In this document: positions 46,113 to 55,524 of the stretch, piece by piece
Numbering within the stretch: the first letter of the stretch is position 1
Layout: every line of letters starts with the position of its first letter
Assembly (NCBI GenBank): GCA_046327915.1
Contig: JAXLXO010000008.1
Location: forward strand, 62,001 to 126,000
DNA length: 64,000 bases
Origin: VGTK01 sp046327915
GTDB taxonomy: Bacteria > Desulfobacterota > Binatia > UBA12015
Direction: 5' to 3'
Notes under the pieces: generated by a model
Databases searched by the model: none
What the model was told of the DNA's origin: nothing
The model's input: only the letters and a program-made list of their open reading frames with translations
Program-made: the position numbers and the translations under genes

Positions 46113-47648
46113 ATGATGGGCGTGAAGCATCTGCTGACCGTTCTGGCGGTCGTCGTGTGGGTCGGGATGGTCGCTGCGCTGGTGCACAAGCAGGCGCCGC
46201 AGCAGACCACACCGATCGCCGCACTCGCCGAGCTGCCCGCCGGCGCAAAGCCCGAGCAGGACGAGTGGTTCGGCGTCTTCCAGAGCGATCGCAAGATCGG
46301 CTACGCGCACCGCGTGGTGGCGCGCACGAAGAGCGGCTGGGCGTTCCAGGAGGACTCGGCGTTCACGCTCGCGATGCTCGGCACCGTCCAGAACCTGCAG
46401 ACGACGATGTCGGCCGAGACCGACGAGAGCTACGGCCTCGACTCCTTCCGCTTCGGCCTCATCTCGCCCGCCGCGAGCTTCTCCGCGAGCGGCCGCAACG
46501 AGCGCGACAAGCTCGTCGTGCAGTACGGCGCGTCGGGTCAGCAGAACCGTCTCGAGATCCCGCTGAGGGAGCCGATCAACCTGCCGAGCACGCTGCGTCC
46601 GCGCCTCGTCCGCGCCGAGGCGCCGCCGGGCACGCAGTACACCGCGTCCGTGTTCAGCCCGCTGTCGATGAAGAACGAGCCGATCACGCTCGTTCTCGAG
46701 GGACGCGAGACCATCGACGGCCCCGACGGCAAGGTCGAGACCGTGCGCATCAGCGAGAAGCACCAGGGCATCGAGAACAGCGCCTGGCTCGCGATGGACG
46801 GCACGGTGATCCGCGAGCAGGGCACGCTCGGCTTCGTGCTGCAGCGCGCGAAGTCGCGCGACGACGCGCTCGCCGGCATCTCGAGTGCGGCGCCGATCGA
46901 CCTCGTGATGAAGACGCGCATCCCGGTCGACCACCCGATCGCGGACGCGCGCGAGCTGTCGTCCTTGACGCTGCGCATGAAGGGTGGTGCGAGCACGCGC
47001 GTGCCGGACGACCCGCCGCGCCAGCGCGTCGAGTCCGGCCTGCTGCACATCGTGCGCGAGCCGGCGCCGCACGCAATCGCGACCGGCATGCCGCCGCGCG
47101 GCTCGGACGCGCCGGCGATCGCGGCGTACACCGACCCGTCGCCGTTCGTCGAGTCGGACGATCCGGCGATCGTCAGCCTCGCGCGCAGCATCGTCGGCGA
47201 CGAGCAGGACCCCGTCGTCGCGGCGCGGAAGCTGGTCGGGTGGGTGAACGTCAACGTCGCGAAGGAGCCCGCGCTCACGGTGCCGAGCGCGCGCGAGGTC
47301 GCGAAGTCGCTGCGCGGCGACTGCAACGAGCACGCGGTCCTGCTGACGGCGCTCGCGCGCGCGGTCGGCATTCCGGCGCGCGTCGTCGCGGGAACGGTCT
47401 ACGGCGACCTCGGCGTGCCGGGAGACGAGGGCTTCTACTACCACGCGTGGAGCGAGCTCTGGCTCGGCTCGTGGGTCAGCGCCGACGCGGTGTTCGGGCA
47501 GATGCCCGCCGACGCGACGCACGTCAAGCTGCTCGAGGGCGGGCCCGAGCGGCACATGGCGCTCGGCGAGGTGATCGGCCAGCTCGAGTTCGAGCAGACG
47601 GGCGGCGGATCGACGGTGGGACGCCAGCGCACGGGCGGCGGATCGTGA
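46113..47648 (+). CDS. Transglutaminase-like (Cys protease fold) exported protein
   Basis: A 511-residue protein with an N-terminal membrane helix (HLLTVLAVVVWVGMVAALV). The first 300 residues are beta-rich. The transglutaminase core follows: LRGDCNEHAVLLTALARAVGIPARVVAG holds Cys, YYHAWSELWLG holds His, and SADAVFGQ holds Asp. The full Cys-His-Asp triad is intact, so it is likely an amidase, protease or crosslinker in the periplasm. A GGAGG lies just before two tandem ATGs (46113, 46116). The two ABC genes follow in the same operon. Its last codons (RTGGGS) are part of a small duplicated DNA element. Confidence 0.85.
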   Translation: MMGVKHLLTVLAVVVWVGMVAALVHKQAPQQTTPIAALAELPAGAKPEQDEWFGVFQSDRKIGYAHRVVARTKSGWAFQEDSAFTLAMLGTVQNLQTTMSAETDESYGLDSFRFGLISPAASFSASGRNERDKLVVQYGASGQQNRLEIPLREPINLPSTLRPRLVRAEAPPGTQYTASVFSPLSMKNEPITLVLEGRETIDGPDGKVETVRISEKHQGIENSAWLAMDGTVIREQGTLGFVLQRAKSRDDALAGISSAAPIDLVMKTRIPVDHPIADARELSSLTLRMKGGASTRVPDDPPRQRVESGLLHIVREPAPHAIATGMPPRGSDAPAIAAYTDPSPFVESDDPAIVSLARSIVGDEQDPVVAARKLVGWVNVNVAKEPALTVPSAREVAKSLRGDCNEHAVLLTALARAVGIPARVVAGTVYGDLGVPGDEGFYYHAWSELWLGSWVSADAVFGQMPADATHVKLLEGGPERHMALGEVIGQLEFEQTGGGSTVGRQRTGGGS

Positions 47649-47677
47649 TCGCAGGCGAGCGCACGGGGGGCGGATCG
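47598..47677 (+). repeat. Triplicated ACGGGCGGCGGATCG unit at an operon junction
   Basis: The 15-base unit occurs at 47598-47612, 47631-47645 and 47663-47677 (third copy with C to G at one base). Copies two and three share a longer flank (GCGCACGGG-GGCGGATCGTGATCG). The copies encode TGGGS near the end of the transglutaminase-like protein and create the GTGA junction with the ABC ATPase. Confidence 0.8.
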
Positions 47678-47680
47678 TGA
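47645..47680 (+). CDS. 11-codon mini-ORF made by a duplicated GTGA junction
   Basis: GTG at 47645 overlaps the transglutaminase TGA and opens a frame VIAGERTGGGS, whose TGA (47678-47680) overlaps the GTG start of the ABC ATPase at 47677. It could be a leftover of the duplication, or a relay that keeps ribosomes coupled into the ATPase. Whether it is translated is unknown. Confidence 0.3.
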   Translation: MIAGERTGGGS

Positions 47681-48447
47681 TCGAGTTCCGGCAGCTGAAG
47701 AAGGAGTACGGCCCGCTCACCGCGGTCGACGAGCTGAACCTGACCATCGACGACGGCTGCGTGTTCGGCTTCATCGGCCGCAACGGCGCCGGCAAGACGA
47801 CGACCATCCGCATGATGATGGGCCTGCTGGAGCCGACCGCGGGCACCGTCGTCATCGGCGGCCACGACATCCGCCGCGAGCCCGAGCGCGCCAAGGCGAT
47901 CACCGGCTACCTGCCGGACCATCCGTTCCTCTACGACAAGCTGACCGCGTACGAGTTCCTGCGCTTCGTCGGCGGGCTGTACGGCGTACCGGAGGACGTC
48001 CGGGACGAGCGCAGCCGCCGCCTGCTCGAGGACTTTGCCTTGACGCACCGGGCGGGCGAGCTGGTCGAGACCTACTCGCACGGCATGAAGCAGCGCCTTG
48101 CGCTCGCGGCGGCGCTGCTGCACGAGCCGCGCGTGCTGGTGCTCGACGAGCCGATGGTCGGCCTCGACCCGCAGGGCGCGCTCGACTTCCGCCGCCTGCT
48201 CGCGCGCCTCGCCGAAGAGGGCCGCACGATCTTCCTCTCGACGCACAGCCTGGCGGTCGCGGAGGAGCTCTGCGACCGCATCGGCGTGCTCGACCGCGGA
48301 CGGCTCGTGGCGCTCGGCGATCTCGCGGAACTGCGCGAGCGCGCGGCGGCGATGCCGTCGGCGCGCGAGCTGCGCGATCTCAACGGGAGCGCGACGCTGG
48401 AGTCGGTCTTCCTGCAGCTGATCCAGGCGACCGAGGGCGAGTGGTAG
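47677..48447 (+). CDS. ABC transporter ATP-binding protein
   Basis: A 256-residue ABC-2-type ATPase. Walker A is GRNGAGKTT near residue 35, the signature is TYSHGMKQRLALAAALL, Walker B is LVLDEPMVGLDPQG, and the switch His is in FLSTHSLAV. GGHDIRREPERAKAITGYLPD is the CcmA/NatA-like Q-loop region. A G-rich stretch before GTG 47677 acts as ribosome site. It pairs with the permease encoded immediately downstream, and with the transglutaminase-like exported protein upstream, in one operon. The substrate is unknown. Confidence 0.93.
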   Translation: MIEFRQLKKEYGPLTAVDELNLTIDDGCVFGFIGRNGAGKTTTIRMMMGLLEPTAGTVVIGGHDIRREPERAKAITGYLPDHPFLYDKLTAYEFLRFVGGLYGVPEDVRDERSRRLLEDFALTHRAGELVETYSHGMKQRLALAAALLHEPRVLVLDEPMVGLDPQGALDFRRLLARLAEEGRTIFLSTHSLAVAEELCDRIGVLDRGRLVALGDLAELRERAAAMPSARELRDLNGSATLESVFLQLIQATEGEW

Positions 48448-50168
48448 TGGCCTCCCCTGCCCTGGTCTCGCGCGGGCCGAGCGCGCCGTCGCTGCGCGAC
48501 ATGCTCGCACCGCGCTTCTACGCGACGCGCAACGGGCTGCGGCACCGCGGGCTCTTCCGTCCAGCCGTGCTGGCGCTGCTGACGCTCGCCTTCTGGGGCG
48601 GCTGCTTCTTCCTCTTCGTCCGCGTCCTCGACTACTTCCAGACCATCGGCGACTTCGGACCGCTGCTCACGCAGCGCCTCCTGCTGCTGCTCCTGTCGAG
48701 CTTCTTCCTGATCCTGCTGATCTCGAACACGGTCGCGGGGCTGACCACGTTCTACCTGTCGGAAGAGGTCACGCTGCTGCTCGCGGCACCGATCGACTTC
48801 CGCCGCCTGCACCACGCGCGCTTCGCCGAGACGCTGATCCAGTCGTCGTGGATGGTGCTGCTCTTCGGCCTGCCCGCGTTCCTCGCCTACGGGCTGGTCT
48901 ACGACGCAGGACCGCTCTTCTACGCGGGCTCGGTCGCGATGATGATCCCGTTCCTGATCATCCCCGCCGCGATCGGCGTGCTGCTCGTGACCGGGCTCGT
49001 GCTGATCCTGCCCGCGCGCCGCGTGCGCGACGCGATGCTGGTCGGCATCGGCCTGCTGGTCGGTGCGGCGTTCCTCGCGGCACGCCTGCTGCGCCCCGAG
49101 CAGCTCGCCGACCGCAACGGCCTCGTCGGCTTCACGGCCTTCCTCGTCGGGCTCGACGATCCGTCGCCGTGGCTGCCGACGACGTGGGCGTCGAAGGTGC
49201 TCATCCCGCTGCTCCGCGTGGAAGCCGGCGAGCCGTGGTTCTACCTCGCGATGCTCTACAGCACCGCCGCGATGCTCTTCCTGCTGAGCGCGACCATCGT
49301 CGAGAAGACGTTCGTCAAGGGATGGTCCGCGGCCCAGCAGGGACGCGTGCACGGCGGCGAAGAGGAGCGCGCGCTGTCGCGCTGGCTGCGCGTGATCTCG
49401 CGCCCGCTGCCGCGCACGCCGGCGCTGCTCTTCGTCAAGGACCTGACGATCTTCCTGCGCGACGCGAGCCAGTGGTCGCAGCTGATCCTGCTGCTCGTGC
49501 TGGTCGTGATCTACGTCTACAACTTCTCGGCGCTGCCCATTTCCGACGGCACCGCGCTCGCGACCGTGCTGCGCGACATCGCGGCGCTGTGCAACCTCGG
49601 CCTCGCCGCGTTCGTCACGACCGCGGTCGCCGTGCGCTTCGTCTACCCGATGGTGAGCCTCGAAGGCCGCTCGTGGTGGATCCTCAAGAGCGCGCCGGTC
49701 GCGCTCGAGCGCATCTGGTGGAGCAAGTTCTGGATCGGCTTCGTGCCGCTGTCGTTCTTCGGGCTCGTGCTGGTCGGCATCACCAACCACCTGCTCGGAG
49801 TCCCCGGCACGCTGACCGCGGTGTTCGTCGCGACGCTGCTGCCGATGATCGCGGCGATCGTCGCGATGGGGCTCGCCTTCGGCGCGGTCTACCCGCGCCT
49901 CGACACGCAGAACGCGGCGCACATCGCGACCGGCTTCGGCGCGATCGTCTACATGGTCGCGAGCCTCGGCTTCATCGCGGTGGTCGTGGCGCTCGAGGCG
50001 TGGCCGGTGTCGCGCATCTTCTGGCGCTCGAGCGCGGTGCTGCCGTTCGAGGTCGAGCACGCGGCGCTCGCCGGCGTGCTGTTCGCGGCGACGGCGGTCG
50101 TGCTGGTCGCGACCTTCGTCGGCGCGCGGCGGATCGGGCTGCGCGCGCTGCGCACGCTGCAGGTCTGA
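48441..50168 (+). CDS. ABC-2-type transporter permease
   Basis: A 575-residue integral membrane protein with about twelve hydrophobic segments, starting with LALLTLAFWGGCFFLFVRVL. It contains STAAMLFLLSATIVEKTFVKGW between halves and ends MVASLGFIAVVVALEA...VFLLVATFVGARRI-like helices. It looks like the large putative ABC exporter permeases (ABC2_membrane_6-like) coupled to NatA-type ATPases. The GTG start at 48441 overlaps the ATPase stop; GTG 48447 also fits. Substrate unknown. Confidence 0.83.
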   Translation: MVVASPALVSRGPSAPSLRDMLAPRFYATRNGLRHRGLFRPAVLALLTLAFWGGCFFLFVRVLDYFQTIGDFGPLLTQRLLLLLLSSFFLILLISNTVAGLTTFYLSEEVTLLLAAPIDFRRLHHARFAETLIQSSWMVLLFGLPAFLAYGLVYDAGPLFYAGSVAMMIPFLIIPAAIGVLLVTGLVLILPARRVRDAMLVGIGLLVGAAFLAARLLRPEQLADRNGLVGFTAFLVGLDDPSPWLPTTWASKVLIPLLRVEAGEPWFYLAMLYSTAAMLFLLSATIVEKTFVKGWSAAQQGRVHGGEEERALSRWLRVISRPLPRTPALLFVKDLTIFLRDASQWSQLILLLVLVVIYVYNFSALPISDGTALATVLRDIAALCNLGLAAFVTTAVAVRFVYPMVSLEGRSWWILKSAPVALERIWWSKFWIGFVPLSFFGLVLVGITNHLLGVPGTLTAVFVATLLPMIAAIVAMGLAFGAVYPRLDTQNAAHIATGFGAIVYMVASLGFIAVVVALEAWPVSRIFWRSSAVLPFEVEHAALAGVLFAATAVVLVATFVGARRIGLRALRTLQV

Positions 50169-50208
50169 GCGGCGTCACGCGCCCCGCACGACGGGCCGGA
50201 CCGTCGCG

Positions 50209-51078
50209 TCAAGCACCCCGCGGCGGACGCGGCGCCTGCATGAAGGCCTCGAACGCCGCCGCGAAGTCCGGGTGCCAGCGCGACAGAGCCGGGCGGTTCA
50301 GGATCACGTCGTCGATCGCCCACTGCATGCGGCGCTCGTCCACCTCGCGCGTGACCGAGTTGTCGGGACAGAGCACGTAGAAGTCGCCGCGCGCGATGCT
50401 CTCGAGCAGGAAGTCGACCACCTGCTCCGGCGTCCACGCGGCGTCCGGCTTCGCACCGCCGCGCGACGTCATGCCGGTGTGCGTGAAGCCGGGGATCAGC
50501 AGGTGCGCCGTCAATCTGCAGCCGGACACGTTGCGCAGCTCGTACGCGAGCTGCTCGGTGAGCACCTTCACGCCGGCCTTGCTGACGTTGTACGCGGGAT
50601 CGCCCGGCGGCGTGGTGATGCCCTGCTTCGAGCCCGTGTTGACGATCAGCCCGTCCCGGCCGCTCGCCAGCATGCGCGGCACGAAGGCCTGCACGCCGTT
50701 GATCGGCCCGAAGAGATTGACGTCGAGGAGCCGCCGCCAGCGTTCGGAGTTCTCCCACGGCTTGCCGGCGCCCGCGGTGGCGGCGTTGTTCATCAGCACC
50801 GTGACGTCGCCGAGCGCCTCGTACGCGACGTCGCGCAGGCGCTCGACGTCGGCGAGCACCGCGACGTCGGTCGCGACCGCGCGCACGCTCGCCGCACCAC
50901 CCGGTGCAAGGTCCGCGACCGCCTCCGCGGCGCGCTCGAGCGGATCGCCGCCGCGGTCCGCGAGGCAGACCTTCATGCCGAGGCTCGCGAAGCGCTTCGC
51001 CGCCGCGAGGCCGATGCCGCTCGCGGCGCCGGTCACCACCGCAACGCCGTCCCTGCCGATCGCCGGATGTCCGCTCAT
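50209..51078 (-). CDS. SDR family oxidoreductase
   Basis: A 289-residue short-chain dehydrogenase. TGAASGIG follows VAVV near the N-terminus, NNAATAG replaces the usual NNAG, the Ser lies in NTGSKQGITTPPG, and YNVSK supplies Tyr and Lys. NVNLFGPINGVQAFVPRMLA and the C-terminal FYVLCPDNSVTREVDERR resemble the SDR at 18659-19501. The third acidic cofactor position (CLADRGGD) has Asp then Arg. The substrate is unknown. The product ends with a Pro/Arg tail. Confidence 0.9.
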   Translation of the reverse strand: MSGHPAIGRDGVAVVTGAASGIGLAAAKRFASLGMKVCLADRGGDPLERAAEAVADLAPGGAASVRAVATDVAVLADVERLRDVAYEALGDVTVLMNNAATAGAGKPWENSERWRRLLDVNLFGPINGVQAFVPRMLASGRDGLIVNTGSKQGITTPPGDPAYNVSKAGVKVLTEQLAYELRNVSGCRLTAHLLIPGFTHTGMTSRGGAKPDAAWTPEQVVDFLLESIARGDFYVLCPDNSVTREVDERRMQWAIDDVILNRPALSRWHPDFAAAFEAFMQAPRPPRGA

Positions 51079-51128
51079 CCGCCCACCGTGCGCCGGGCGA
51101 GCGCGGGACTCAAGTCGCGGGACCGCTC

Positions 51129-52751
51129 TCACGCATCGGCGGAGCCGACGAAGACGGCGACCACCAGTGCCTCGACGCAGCGCTCGCCGAGACAGTGCAC
51201 GCGCCGCTCCCCCGCGACGAGGCCGGGGTACCGCGCGCGCCACGCCGCGAGCGCCGGCGGATCGACCGCACCGTCGCCGGCCGCGGGCGCGACGACGACG
51301 ATCCGCCCACCGCGCCCGGGCAGTCCGTCCTCGACGTCGCCACCCCAGCGGAGAACGCCCGGCGTGCGCGCGCGCAGGTACCACTCGTAGTTCGAGCCGA
51401 GGCCGTCGGTCGCACGCACCTCGTCGAGAGACGGCAGGCTGACGACGAGATCATCCGGGCCGGCGAGCAGCGCGACCGCGTCCATCGCTTCCCGCATGTC
51501 GGCCTGCCGGCGTTCGCGCCAGGGATGCGCGGCGTCCACCAGCACGTCGCCGACGCCGGCGAGAAACAGCACGACCAGCGCGACGCGCGGTGCGGCGGCA
51601 CGCCACGCATCGCGCGGCAGGGCGCGCAGCGCGCGCTCCAGACCGACGCCCGTCAGCAGGCAGATCGACGGCGCGAGGTACAGCGTCAAGCGCAGATGCC
51701 CGCCGTACGGGTAGAGCCGCAGCATCCCCGCGGCGGCGCCGACCACGAACGGCAGGAGGAGCAGCACGAGGATCCGGCGGCAGACCGCGCGCTCCGCCGG
51801 CGCCGCGTCGCGCGCCCGCGCCATCGCCCAGGCGCCGACGCAGAACAGGATGGTCGTCGCGATGCTGGTGCTGTGCCGGCCGCCGTTCGGGTAGGCGAAC
51901 GGGAGACCGGTGTGCGCCTCGAGCAGCCAGGCGAGGAACCCGGAGATGCCGGGCGCCGGAAAGCCCTCCGCCCAGAACGACTCGAGGTAGCCGACGCCCT
52001 GATTCGCTGCGGCCCGCTGCACGCGGCCGACGATGCCGTACGAGATCGCGAACCCGACCAGCAGCGCGCCGCCGAGCGCGGCGGCCGCCCGCCACGCGCC
52101 CGACGGTCCGCGCCGCAGCAGCCGCGGCGCGAGCGCGAGGCCGATCGCGGCGAAGACCAGCACCGCCGGATAGGACAGCAGGAGCAGCGGCGCCGCGACC
52201 ACCGCGAGCAGCCACAGCACGCGATCTCCGTCCGCGGCGTCGTTCGCATCGGCGCGCAGCCACGCCGCGGCGAGCGCGAGTGCGACCGTCGCCGCGAGCA
52301 GATCGCACGAGTACGGCTTCAGCTCGGCGCCGTAGCGCAGCAGATAGTGCGACACCGCGAAGACGCCGATCGCCAGCGTCCCGGCGAGCGGCGTGACCAC
52401 GGAGCCGCAGGCGCTCCGCACGATCCGCACGAGCCAGGCGAACGCCAGCAGCGCCGCGACGGCCGCGAGCCAGGGGACGACGCGCAGAGCGGTCTCATCG
52501 AATCCGAGCAGACGGGCCGCGAGCATCTCGGCGGCGAGGAAGCCGGCCGGCGCAACCTGCGCATGGTCGAGCGGGCCGAGCAGATCGCCGACGCCGCGGT
52601 CGAGCAGGTTCAGCGCGAGCTTCGACTCGTCTCCCCAGAACGGAAAGTCGACCCACCAGCGCAGCGTGCGAATCGCGATCCCGAGCAGGACGAAGGCAGT
52701 CGTCCAGCCGGCGAGGCTACTTCGCGTCGCCGTGCTGCCGGAGGACGCCAT
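51129..52751 (-). CDS. GT39-like membrane glycosyltransferase
   Basis: A 540-residue protein with about eleven membrane helices and a soluble C-terminal domain of about 140 residues. The first loop has WVDFPFWGDESKLALNLLDR, with the acidic pair typical of ArnT/PMT-like GT-C enzymes. A later loop YGAELKPYSCDLLAATVALA is a frequent element of this bacterial family. Donor is probably a polyprenyl-phosphate sugar; acceptor unknown. It is the third such protein in the window (with 345-1982 and 13339-14490). ATG 52751 starts just before the first helix and is divergent from the P450 gene. Confidence 0.78.
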   Translation of the reverse strand: MASSGSTATRSSLAGWTTAFVLLGIAIRTLRWWVDFPFWGDESKLALNLLDRGVGDLLGPLDHAQVAPAGFLAAEMLAARLLGFDETALRVVPWLAAVAALLAFAWLVRIVRSACGSVVTPLAGTLAIGVFAVSHYLLRYGAELKPYSCDLLAATVALALAAAWLRADANDAADGDRVLWLLAVVAAPLLLLSYPAVLVFAAIGLALAPRLLRRGPSGAWRAAAALGGALLVGFAISYGIVGRVQRAAANQGVGYLESFWAEGFPAPGISGFLAWLLEAHTGLPFAYPNGGRHSTSIATTILFCVGAWAMARARDAAPAERAVCRRILVLLLLPFVVGAAAGMLRLYPYGGHLRLTLYLAPSICLLTGVGLERALRALPRDAWRAAAPRVALVVLFLAGVGDVLVDAAHPWRERRQADMREAMDAVALLAGPDDLVVSLPSLDEVRATDGLGSNYEWYLRARTPGVLRWGGDVEDGLPGRGGRIVVVAPAAGDGAVDPPALAAWRARYPGLVAGERRVHCLGERCVEALVVAVFVGSADA

Positions 52752-52876
52752 GGCTGAAGGTCTGCACGAGCCGCTTCTCCTATCGCCTCGGGCCCGGCGA
52801 TCAAGGCCGCCCGAGGGGGCGCGGGGTTCCGGCCGGAGTTGACCCGCGGGCACCGGCACGGCGAAGTAGGCGGCGC

Positions 52877-54220
52877 ATGACCACCAGCCTCGCCGGCAAC
52901 GGCACCGCCCGCACCGACATCCCGAAGGTCCCCCTGCTCGAGGCGCTGCGCGCGCTCGTCGACGGCCGCAGCGTCCGCATCGACATGCTGTCGCGCCTGC
53001 AGCGCATGCACGACGAGCGCGGTCCCGTCGTCGCGCAGCACGCGGGCCTGTTCCAGATGGTCAACCTCTTCGGCCCCGACGCGAACCGCTTCGTGCTGCT
53101 CGACCGCGATCGCATCTTCTCCGCGCGCAAGCCGTGGATGCTCATCATGGGCCGCATCTTCCCGAACGGCCTGCTGCTGCGCGACGGCGACGAGCACAAG
53201 CTGCATCGCAAGATCATGCACGAGGCCTTCACCACGCCGGCGCTGCGCAACTACCTCGAGCGCATGAACCCGATGATCGCGCGCGGCCTCGACGGATGGA
53301 CCGGCGACCGCATCCTCGCGTTCCGCGCCTTCAAGGAGCTGACGCTCGACATCGCGGCGTCGACCTTCGTCGGCGTCGAGCTCGGGCCCGAGACGCGCCG
53401 CATGAACGGCGTGTTCGAGGACCTGGTCGCGGCGTCGATGTCGCGCGTCCGCCTGCCGATTCCCGGCCTCGAGTTCCAGCGCGGGCTGCGCGGACGTTCG
53501 TTCATGATCGACTACTTCCGCCGGCTCGTCCCGCAGCGCCGCGCCGGCAACGGTGACGACATCTTCAGCCGCCTCTGCCGCGCGCAGAGCGAGGAAGGCG
53601 CGCGCTTCACCGACGCCGACGTCATCGACCACATGGTCTTCCTGATGATGGCGGCGCACGACACGACGACCAGCACGCTCACCTCGATGACGTACGAGTT
53701 GGCGCGCCATCCCGAGTGGCAGGAGCGTCTGCGCGACGAGAGCCGTGCGCTGGGCAAGACGGAGATCGACTTCGACGATCTCGAGAAGCTGCCGGCCCTC
53801 GGCCAGGTGATGAAGGAGACGCTGCGCCGCTACCCGCCGCTGCCGGTGATCCCGCGCATGGCGACCAGCGACTTCGAGTGGGGCGGCTATCGGATCAAGG
53901 AGGGCGCGATGGTGGTCGCGTCGCCGATCCACACGCACCACATGCCGGAGTGGTGGCCGGAGCCGCAGCGCTTCGACCCGGAGCGCTTCGCGCCCGGGCG
54001 CGCCGAGGACGAGCGGCACACGCACTCGTGGGTGCCGTTCGGCGGCGGCGCGCACCTCTGCATCGGCTACCGCTTCGCGGAGGTGCAGGTGAAGAGCATC
54101 CTGCATCAGATGCTCCTGCGGCACCGCTGGAGCATCCCGTCCGACTACCGCATGCCGGTGCAGCAGGCGCCGATCTCGAAGCCGCTCGACGGCCTGCCGG
54201 TACGGCTCGAGCGCGCCTGA
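52877..54220 (+). CDS. Cytochrome P450
   Basis: A 447-residue soluble P450. The I-helix oxygen-activation motif is AAHDTT (259-264), ExxR is ETLR (314-317), PERF at 368-371, and the haem loop PFGGGAHLCIG (387-397) gives Cys395 as the thiolate ligand. The general shape (HTHHMPEWWPEPQRFDPERF) is closer to the CYP51/CYP120-like group than to classic bacterial camphor-type P450s. No ferredoxin or reductase gene is adjacent, so it needs electron partners from elsewhere. Likely substrates are sterols, terpenoids or fatty acids, by family inference only. Confidence 0.93.
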   Translation: MTTSLAGNGTARTDIPKVPLLEALRALVDGRSVRIDMLSRLQRMHDERGPVVAQHAGLFQMVNLFGPDANRFVLLDRDRIFSARKPWMLIMGRIFPNGLLLRDGDEHKLHRKIMHEAFTTPALRNYLERMNPMIARGLDGWTGDRILAFRAFKELTLDIAASTFVGVELGPETRRMNGVFEDLVAASMSRVRLPIPGLEFQRGLRGRSFMIDYFRRLVPQRRAGNGDDIFSRLCRAQSEEGARFTDADVIDHMVFLMMAAHDTTTSTLTSMTYELARHPEWQERLRDESRALGKTEIDFDDLEKLPALGQVMKETLRRYPPLPVIPRMATSDFEWGGYRIKEGAMVVASPIHTHHMPEWWPEPQRFDPERFAPGRAEDERHTHSWVPFGGGAHLCIGYRFAEVQVKSILHQMLLRHRWSIPSDYRMPVQQAPISKPLDGLPVRLERA

Positions 54221-54375
54221 CGCGGACGCGCGCCGCGCACGGGGCGGCGGGACCAGGACGCGCTTCGGGGCCGCGGACGACCGGGTGCGCGCCGGGGCGT
54301 CCGATCGGCGCCGGTCTTCGCCCGGAAGGCACACGGTGGTCGCCGCGCGTGGCGATGCCGTGATAGCCCGGCGGC

Positions 54376-55518
54376 ATGAAGGCTCCCGCTCTCCGACCCG
54401 TACTCCCGCTGGTACTGCTGCTCGCTGTCGCCTCCGCCTGTGGCGATGGTGGCGGCGGCGGCTCGGGCGGCCCGCCGCCGTACGATTTCGCAGCGGTCGC
54501 GAGCGAGGCGCAGTCCTTCGTCGACGAGAAGGCGGCCATCGACGGGGTCGGCATCGCGATCGTGCAGCGCGATCGCGGCGTCGTCTACCAGCAGAGCTTC
54601 GGCACGTTCACCGACGACCGCGTCTACCTGCTCGCGTCGTCGAGCAAGATGATCACCGCCGGCGTGCTGCTGCGGCTCGCCGATCAGGGGCTGCTCGATC
54701 TCGACCGGCCGGTCGCGGAGATCGTTCCGTGGCGCCTCTCGAACCCGGAGATCACGCCCGCGCAACTGATCTCGAACAGCTCGGGGCTCGTCGGCCTGCA
54801 GCCGAACCCGACGTACGCGCCGTACCTGTGCCAGTTCGTCTACAACAGCGGCTCGCTGCAGGAGTGCGGCGAGCGGATCTTCACCACCAGCGCCGACGAC
54901 GCCGACGTGCTGCCGCCCGACACCACCTACCGCTATGGCGGCGCGCAGTGGCAGGTCGCGGGAGCCGTCGCGGAGATCGCGTCGGGGAAAAGCTGGGCCG
55001 ATCTGGTGCGCGAGACCTACGTCGAGCCCTGCGACGTGCCGTCGCTGGGCTACAACAACCACTTCGTGCAGTTCCTCGGCGCGCAGGGCACGTACCCGGT
55101 CGAGTTCGCGGGCGATCCGGCGACGCTGCGGCCGACGACGAATCCCAACATGGAAGGCGGCGCGTACGTCGACGTCGGCGACTACGCGAAGCTCCTGTTG
55201 ATGCACCTGCGCGGCGGCGAGTGCGACGGCGGCCGCGTGCTCAGCGAGGCGGCGGTGCGGCGCATGCACACCGACCGGATCGCGACGTACGGCGGAGTGA
55301 CCGGCACCGGCTTCGAGGGCTACGGGTTCGGCTGGTGGGTCGACCGCGACCAGCCGTCGCTGATCATCGATCCGGGCGCGTACGGCGCGTACGCATGGCT
55401 CGACGAGGAGCGCGGCTACGGCGTGTTCTTCGCGCTCGAGGCGAACACCGGCGTCGGCACGGAGCTCTTCGTCCGCTTGCTGCCGCTGGTCACCGCGGCC
55501 ATCGACGCCGGCGCGTAA
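54376..55518 (+). CDS. Beta-lactamase-fold serine hydrolase, lipoprotein
   Basis: A 380-residue lipoprotein with lipobox VASAC at about 18-22 followed by a Gly-rich linker. The serine hydrolase (class C beta-lactamase/esterase) nucleophile motif SxxK is SSSK in LLASSSKMITAGVLL. A YRYGGAQWQVAG element takes the YxN position with Gly instead of Asn. A late GFGWWVD...GAYGAYAWLD segment is where the HxG/KTG motif should be; no clear H-x-G is seen. Hydrolase of esters or peptides; substrate unknown. An exported enzyme anchored to a membrane. Confidence 0.85.
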   Translation: MKAPALRPVLPLVLLLAVASACGDGGGGGSGGPPPYDFAAVASEAQSFVDEKAAIDGVGIAIVQRDRGVVYQQSFGTFTDDRVYLLASSSKMITAGVLLRLADQGLLDLDRPVAEIVPWRLSNPEITPAQLISNSSGLVGLQPNPTYAPYLCQFVYNSGSLQECGERIFTTSADDADVLPPDTTYRYGGAQWQVAGAVAEIASGKSWADLVRETYVEPCDVPSLGYNNHFVQFLGAQGTYPVEFAGDPATLRPTTNPNMEGGAYVDVGDYAKLLLMHLRGGECDGGRVLSEAAVRRMHTDRIATYGGVTGTGFEGYGFGWWVDRDQPSLIIDPGAYGAYAWLDEERGYGVFFALEANTGVGTELFVRLLPLVTAAIDAGA

Positions 55519-55524
55519 CGATCT

